From assembly GCA_963755755.1 (NCBI GenBank), contig CAVWLJ010000004.1:329753-393752 (forward strand): DNA of 64,000 bases. The letters run 5' to 3'. This DNA is from DATKNA01 sp963755755. Its GTDB lineage: Bacteria > Actinomycetota > Actinomycetes > Actinomycetales > Kineosporiaceae. Position 1 is the first letter of the stretch; every line of letters starts with the position of its first letter. The notes beneath the pieces are model-generated. The model did no database searches. It was not told where the DNA came from and saw nothing but the letters and a program-made list of their open reading frames with translations. Shown one piece after another: positions 62,001 to 64,000 of the stretch. Both the position numbers and the translations under genes were made by a program.

Positions 62001-63321
62001 TCAGCGGGTTCCGCAGAACCTCAGCACGGTCAGGGCGAGCGCGCCGGCGACCTCCTCGACCTCGTCCAGCGGGACCAGCTCGCCCGCCGCGTGCGCGTGC
62101 CGGACGTCGCCGGGGCCGAGGTGCACGGTCGGGACGCCGGCGGCGGCTAGAGCCGCAGGTCGCTGCCGTAGGCGCGCCGCGCTGCGCCGGCCGGGGCCGA
62201 CCCGTGGCGTCCGACCACGCCTCCTGCACGAGGTCGGGAGCAGCGGGTGGCCCGCGGGCAGCCGGCCGCTGGCGAACTGCCCGCCCCACCAGTCACCGTC
62301 ACCGGGTGGTCGCGCAGCCACGGGTCGGCGCGCAGGCGGCGGCGACCGCGTCCTCGAACGCGGCGCGCGCGGCCGCCGGGTCCTCGTCGAGCGCGACGCC
62401 GAGCCGGCCCTCGGCGACCAGCAGGTCCGGCACGCGTGCTCGCCCAGTCGCCGGCGCGCACCGTGCCGATCGAGAGCGGGTAGGGCGAGCGGGACCCGGC
62501 CATCAGCGGGTCGGCGTCGGCGTTGCGCTCGGCTCGAGGTCGAGCAGCGCGGCGTGCACGCGGCAGAACGTCTCGAGCGCGCTGACGCCCTCGGCGCGGC
62601 GAGCTGCCGTGCGCCGCGCGGCCGGGCACCTCGAGCCGGAAGGTCAGCGCGCCGGCGGTCGGCGGTGACCAGCGTGCCGCCGGTGGGCTCGGGGATGACG
62701 CAGGCGTCGCCGGCGTGCCGCGGGCAGGGTGGCGAAGGCGCCGAGGCCGCCGTCCTCCTCGCCCACCACGCTGTGCAGGGCCAGCCGGCCGCGGCAGCCG
62801 GACGCCGGCGCGGCGGACGGCGCGCCACCGCGGCGAGCGCCGCGACCAGCCCGGCCTTCATGTCGCAGGCGCCGCGGCCCGAGCACGTCGCGGCCGGCGC
62901 GCCGGACGATCCGCGGCTCGAACGGGTCGCCGCCCCAGGCCGCCGGGTCGCCCGCCGGGACGACGTCGACGTGTCCCTGCAGGACCAGGGTCGGGGCGCC
63001 GGGTCCGCGCCCGGGGTCGTCCCGACCACACCCCACGCCTCCGTGCGGGGCGCCTCCTGCCCGGGAAGTCGGGCCGTGGCGCGCAGCTCGTCGAGGTCCA
63101 GCTCCCAGTGGTCGACGTCGAGGCCGAGCCGCTCCAGCCGAGCCGCGGCCAGCGCCTGGGCGTCCGACTCGGCGTCGCTGCCCGTGACGCTCGGGATGCG
63201 GACCAGCGCCGCGAGGTCGCGGACGATCTCCCCGCGACGGGCGAGGTCGTGCACGGCGTCGAGCACCGCGCGCTCGGTGTCGGTGAGCGCGGCCGGAGGC
63301 GGACGGAGGAGCTCGGGACAT
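62001..63321 (-). CDS. M20-family metallopeptidase (ArgE/DapE type), multiply frameshifted
   Basis: Zinc-dependent amidohydrolase such as acetylornithine deacetylase or succinyl-diaminopimelate desuccinylase. Recognisable pieces in several frames: TERAVLDAVHDLARRGEIVR, DLAALVRIPSVTGSDAESDA, LVLQGHVDVVPAGDPAAWGG (His-x-Asp zinc site), GRGACDMKAGLVAALAAVA (Asp ligand), ACVIPEPTGGTLVTADR and C-terminal GVPTVHLGPGDVRHAHAAGE. Probably more than six shifts. The ATG at 63321 needs an immediate shift to enter the first good frame. The substrate is undetermined. Confidence 0.75.
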
Positions 63322-63442
63322 GGCCGCAGGGTAGGGGCGCCGGGCCGTGCTGCGAAGGCCCTTCTCACGCTTCGCCGTCCGCCTCGCTCGACGCCTCGGC
63401 GCCGTCGGCGGGCACCGTAGGCTGGCCGCTGGCCGGTGGTGC

Positions 63443-63516
63443 GCCCCCGTAGCCCAACGGCAGAGGCAGGCGCCTTAGAAAGTGCTCGAGTGCGGGTTCG
63501 AGTCCCGCCGGGGGCA
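63443..63516 (+). tRNA. class I tRNA with anticodon UAG (nominal Leu), unusual
   Basis: The cloverleaf folds: acceptor GCCCCCG/CGGGGGC, D stem GCC/GGC, anticodon stem GGCGC/GTGCT (two G-U pairs), variable loop only 5 nt (CGAGT), T stem GCGGG/CCCGC with TTCGAGT, discriminator A. UAG sits at 63476-63478. The anticodon loop has 8 nt (CTTAGAAA), possibly one A inserted by error. UAG would read the Leu codon CUA, but true leucine tRNAs have a long variable arm, so the identity is open. CCA is not encoded. Confidence 0.7.
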
Positions 63517-63519
63517 CGT

Positions 63520-63972
63520 CCCGGCAGCAGCCGGTGCCGGGTGACGGTGTCGAGCGGGAGCACCTGCGCGGCCTCGGTCTCGTCGTCCGGCGGAACGACG
63601 AGGAGCCACCGTCCCCCACGCAGCAGGAGCCCGGTCGGGGGGCGGGAGCGCGGCGAGCAGCGCCGTCCGTGCGGCGTCCGCGGCGGCCCCGAGGCCGAGG
63701 GCCCGCGCGAGCAGCGGATGGCCGGCGAGGAGCAGCCCGGCGGCGTGGTCGGCGCCGATCCCGCCGAGCGCCGTCCGCCAGCCGGGCAGGAGTTCGATGC
63801 CGCCGCCCGCGCCGTGGAAGGTGACGATCGGGACGCCGGCCTCGCCCAGGGTCTGGACGTCGCGCAGGATCGTCCGGCGGGACACCTCCAGCCGCGTGGC
63901 CAGGGCGGTCGTGGTCATGCGTCCGTGCTCCTGCAGCGTCAGGAGCAACGTCAGCAGCCGCCCGGCGCGCAT
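63520..63972 (-). CDS. YafY/DeoR-type HTH regulator, 3' end unclear
   Basis: The N-terminal HTH_11 domain is clear: RLLTLLLTLQEHGRMTTTAL, ATRLEVSRRTILRDVQTLGE and AGVPIVTFHGAGGGIELLPG. Typical members continue into a WYL domain of about 200 residues. Here, after LLAALPPP, a shift near 63640 leads to LLLRGGRWLLVVPPDDETEA and LPLDTVTRHRLLPGRAPGG, which runs into the tRNA. The protein seems shortened or the 3' end is damaged by sequence errors. Ligand and targets unknown. Confidence 0.6.
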
Positions 63973-64000
63973 CGCATCACGATAGATCGCGGATGCTCGG

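Overview
The window is a very G+C-rich actinobacterial chromosome segment. Gene content and order point to the class Actinomycetia: rpfB-ksgA-ispE, glmU-prs-ctc-pth, mfd-lipoprotein-mazG, eno-divIC-DUF501-ppx, a protein O-mannosyltransferase beside rsmI, DUF222/HNH proteins and an actinobacterial-type LexA box. A chemoreceptor behind a FliA-like promoter suggests a motile lineage (Geodermatophilales or Pseudonocardiales-like); the family cannot be fixed from this sequence. No prophage, insertion sequence or CRISPR array was seen.

Layout. 1-7.8 kb: a surface-glycopolymer locus (MurJ-type flippase, Wzy-like membrane protein, GT4 glycosyltransferase, flavin monooxygenase, FemX-like transferase, secreted lytic-transglycosylase-like protein overlapping an initiating sugar transferase). 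8.3-8.9 kb: back-to-back 3' remnants of a histidine kinase and a DevR-type regulator. 8.9-19.5 kb: metabolic and signalling genes (CoA transferase, diguanylate cyclase, aldehyde dehydrogenase, AlkZ-like protein, PMT, rsmI, chemoreceptor, SDR). 19.6-27.4 kb: metG-tatD and rpfB-ksgA-ispE-ABC-F. 27.4-29.7 kb: desaturase-tetR-marR with a palindromic operator between the desaturase promoter hexamers. 29.8-35.7 kb: tRNA-Gln, glmU-prs-ctc-pth and a second initiating sugar transferase. 35.7-38.7 kb: a DUF222/HNH gene behind a LexA box, coupled to a small ORF and followed by a 13-bp tandem repeat. 38.7-42.2 kb: the complete dTDP-L-rhamnose pathway in two divergent pairs. 42.3-59.2 kb: mfd, mazG, a rhamnosyltransferase-like GT, a secreted propeller protein, eno, divIC, ppx, a uracil-DNA glycosylase and others. 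59.3-64 kb: ABC exporter, pirin, M20 peptidase, an odd tRNA and a YafY-type regulator.

The dTDP-rhamnose genes, the two initiating transferases, the flippase/polymerase pair, the GTs and PMT fit one theme: making and exporting rhamnose-containing surface glycans.

Caution: more than twenty reading frames, including normally essential single-copy genes (ksgA, ispE, glmU), are broken by apparent one-base indels with both halves fully conserved. The density rises sharply after 61 kb. I read most of these as consensus errors, not decay. Coordinates of split genes span both halves.
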